A stretch of 8,537 nt of DNA from Clostridiales bacterium. GTDB taxonomy: Bacteria; Bacillota_A; Clostridia; Christensenellales; Aristaeellaceae. The notes beneath the pieces are model-generated. The model did no database searches, was not told where the DNA came from, and saw only the letters and a program-made list of their open reading frames with translations. Positions 7,467 through 8,537 of this stretch are shown one piece after another. Numbering within the stretch: position 1 is the first letter of the stretch; each line of letters opens with the position of its first letter. The DNA is taken from NCBI GenBank assembly GCA_024684665.1, contig JAIKWN010000239.1, positions 1 to 8,537 on the forward strand, read 5' to 3'. The position numbers were made by a program, and so were the translations under genes.

Positions 7467-7903
7467 GGATGGGATTGAGGCGGGGAATCCGGATTCTGGC
7501 GGGAATCGTTCTGTTGTTAACTGTCCTTTTATACGCATTTCTCCTGTATCTTCGTTTATCCGGTCCTGTCTTTTCAGAAGGCAGCGTTCTTTCCACGCCC
7601 CAGGACGGGGATATGCGGCTTCTGGTCCTGAACGTAAACCTGAAGAATCCGGGCCCGATTCCCGTAGAATGGATTGGAATCTCCAGCGAACCCGAACCGG
7701 ATGAATCGATCCTTTGGGCGGATGACGGTTCCCTTGTTTTAAATGCATTTGAAGAGGGAACTCTTAAAATGGCCATCCTTTCTTCCGAATCCAATTGGGA
7801 CAGGAAGAGAGAGGTTACCGTGAGCGGCTATCGCTTTGGGAAAAGGTCTGAAATCCGGCTGGTTGCCGACGGCAATGGAATTCGATTGAAAGGAGAGGAG
7901 TAA
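7463..7903 (+). CDS. Unrecognised single-pass membrane protein with small extracytoplasmic domain
   Basis: I do not recognise this family. The 146-residue product has a basic N-terminus (RRGIR), one long hydrophobic segment (about 10-31) and an outer domain of about 110 residues with alternating hydrophobic strands. MRLLVLNVNL-KNPGPIPVEW (51-70) is reminiscent of the NxNPxxxPV pattern of LEA14/WHy beta-sandwich domains, but this is a weak resemblance. It has no Cys lipobox. The basic-inside rule puts the C-terminal domain outside. TTG 7463 overlaps the previous stop (TTGA) and has AAGGAG ten bases upstream; ATG 7469 is the alternative, only two residues shorter. The coupling to the two motor genes suggests an accessory of that complex. 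GC is lower than in its neighbours (about 49% over 7501-7860 by hand count). The next gene begins three bases after its stop. Confidence 0.8.
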   Translation: MRMGLRRGIRILAGIVLLLTVLLYAFLLYLRLSGPVFSEGSVLSTPQDGDMRLLVLNVNLKNPGPIPVEWIGISSEPEPDESILWADDGSLVLNAFEEGTLKMAILSSESNWDRKREVTVSGYRFGKRSEIRLVADGNGIRLKGEE

Positions 7904-7906
7904 ACC

Positions 7907-8380
7907 ATGAAGTGCATGTACTGCGGATGCACGGACAGCCGTGTTGTCGATTCGCGCCCGACGGAGGACGGCGCGATTCGCAGGCGAAGGGAATGCGAGG
8001 AATGCAAACGGCGTTTTACTACCTACGAAAAAGTCGAAATGCTGCCGGTTTATGTCATTAAAAAGGATAACCGACGGGAGGTCTTCGATGCGGACAAGGT
8101 TCGCAGCGGAATTCTGAAGGCCTGTGAAAAGCGGCCGGTTTCCCTGGAGGATATCGAGAATCTGGTCCGCCAGGTGGAATACAGGGCCTGTCAGCAGCCG
8201 GATCAGGAAGTGACGACGGAGCAGATCGGGCTCATCGTCATGGAAGGGCTGCGGGCGCTGGACGAAGTCGCATACATCCGGTTCGCTTCTGTGTACCGCC
8301 AGTTCAAGGACGTTGAATCGTTTATGTCGGAGCTGCAGCAGGTACTGAATCTCCGCAAGAATCAGGAGCCGGGCGTGTAA
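7907..8380 (+). CDS. nrdR: Transcriptional repressor NrdR
   Basis: NrdR represses ribonucleotide reductase genes by binding paired NrdR boxes; its oligomeric state depends on ATP/dATP held in its ATP-cone domain. The 157-residue product is full length. The N-terminal zinc ribbon has C3, C6, C30 and C33 (CMYC and CEEC) with the basic run IRRRREC (24-30) and RFTTYE (36-41). The ATP-cone spans about 46-138, starting [21 protein letters not shown] (split at the DADK helix) and ending [11 protein letters not shown] (121-131). An excellent ribosome binding site, AAAGGAGAGGAG (7889-7900), lies across the end of the previous gene, with six bases to the ATG. It is three bases from the membrane protein gene, so it is probably cotranscribed or has a promoter within it. 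No NrdR box or nrd gene is visible in the window. Confidence 0.97.
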   Translation: MKCMYCGCTDSRVVDSRPTEDGAIRRRRECEECKRRFTTYEKVEMLPVYVIKKDNRREVFDADKVRSGILKACEKRPVSLEDIENLVRQVEYRACQQPDQEVTTEQIGLIVMEGLRALDEVAYIRFASVYRQFKDVESFMSELQQVLNLRKNQEPGV

Positions 8381-8403
8381 AACCGTTCGGCTGAAGACGT
8401 TTT
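8379..8403 (+). terminator. Possible weak terminator after nrdR
   Basis: AAAA-c-CG-TTC (8379-8388), loop GGCT, then GAA-ga-CG-TTTT (8393-8403) forms an imperfect hairpin with two bulges and an A-arm/U-arm flank, starting at the nrdR stop codon. The central stem is short. It may reduce read-through into deoB, but it is far from a strong intrinsic terminator. Confidence 0.22.
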
Positions 8404-8442
8404 CAATCATCCTCAGAAAGAATTTAAGGGGGAGGAAGAAAG

Positions 8443-8537
8443 ATGAGCAACAAGAAGGCAATTCTGATCGTTCTTGACAGCGTGGGCATTGGCGAAATGC
8501 CCGACTCGGCGGCGTATGGCGACGCGGGGGCGGATAC
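8443..8537 (+). CDS. deoB: Phosphopentomutase (3' end missing)
   Basis: DeoB interconverts ribose-1-phosphate/deoxyribose-1-phosphate and the 5-phosphates, feeding nucleoside catabolism into central carbon metabolism. Only 31 codons plus two bases are visible. Residues 6-21, AILIVLDSVGIGEMPD, match the family's N-terminus, and D12 is in the position of a metal-binding Asp of the alkaline-phosphatase-like fold. The ATG at 8443 has GGAGG at 8431-8435 with seven bases of spacing. It starts 62 bases after nrdR; that gap holds the weak hairpin and the ribosome binding site but no clear promoter. The frame runs off the window end. Confidence 0.9.
   Translation, partial: MSNKKAILIVLDSVGIGEMPDSAAYGDAGAD

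Noticed and set aside
8400..8426. Promoter upstream of deoB (TTTTCA ... AATTTA)
   Set aside because: Both boxes match the sigma-A consensus poorly and the spacer is about 15 bases, so I do not call it.
7739..8461. 240-codon open frame on the minus strand across nrdR
   Set aside because: It runs antisense through all of nrdR and into deoB with no domain signature; an artefact of codon bias.

Overview
The window is one uninterrupted plus-strand run of ten genes (two cut by the window edges) with overlaps or very short gaps. The gene order infB-rbfA-nrnA-truB-ribF, the nrdR gene, strong AAGGAG-type ribosome binding sites, TTG starts and the style of the IF-2 C-terminus point to a Firmicute of the class Clostridia with fairly high GC. 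A lineage closer than that (Oscillospirales-like, perhaps) is only an impression. I see no insertion sequence, CRISPR array, tRNA, rRNA or attachment site.

Region 1 (1-5254) is the conserved translation, RNA and flavin block. It holds IF-2 (5' end cut off), the 30S assembly factor RbfA, the DHH-type nanoRNase/pAp phosphatase NrnA, tRNA pseudouridine-55 synthase TruB, and the bifunctional riboflavin kinase/FAD synthetase RibF. rbfA/nrnA and nrnA/truB overlap. RibF should start at a TTG just after truB, not at an upstream ATG inside truB.

Region 2 (5300-7903) is the unusual part: three tightly packed envelope genes. The first encodes a MotA/TolQ/ExbB-family channel protein with three membrane segments and a cytoplasmic helical tail of about 185 residues. 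The second encodes a MotB/OmpA-type stator partner with a membrane-entry Asp, a strikingly regular Leu/Ile heptad coiled coil and an OmpA-like peptidoglycan-binding domain. The third encodes an unrecognised single-pass membrane protein with a small, probably beta-rich outer domain. The first two have the architecture of the ZorA/ZorB motor of Zorya anti-phage systems. No Zorya effector gene (zorC, zorD or zorE) is present, and the cassette sits between housekeeping genes. A wall-anchored, ion-driven complex of unknown job is the most defensible reading.

Region 3 (7907-8537) returns to nucleotide metabolism: nrdR, the ribonucleotide reductase repressor, follows the third envelope gene by three bases, and deoB (phosphopentomutase, 3' end cut off) follows after 62 bases.

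RNA structures worth noting are a 13-bp hairpin between infB and rbfA, two overlapping and mutually exclusive hairpins between ribF and the motor genes, and a weak hairpin after nrdR.
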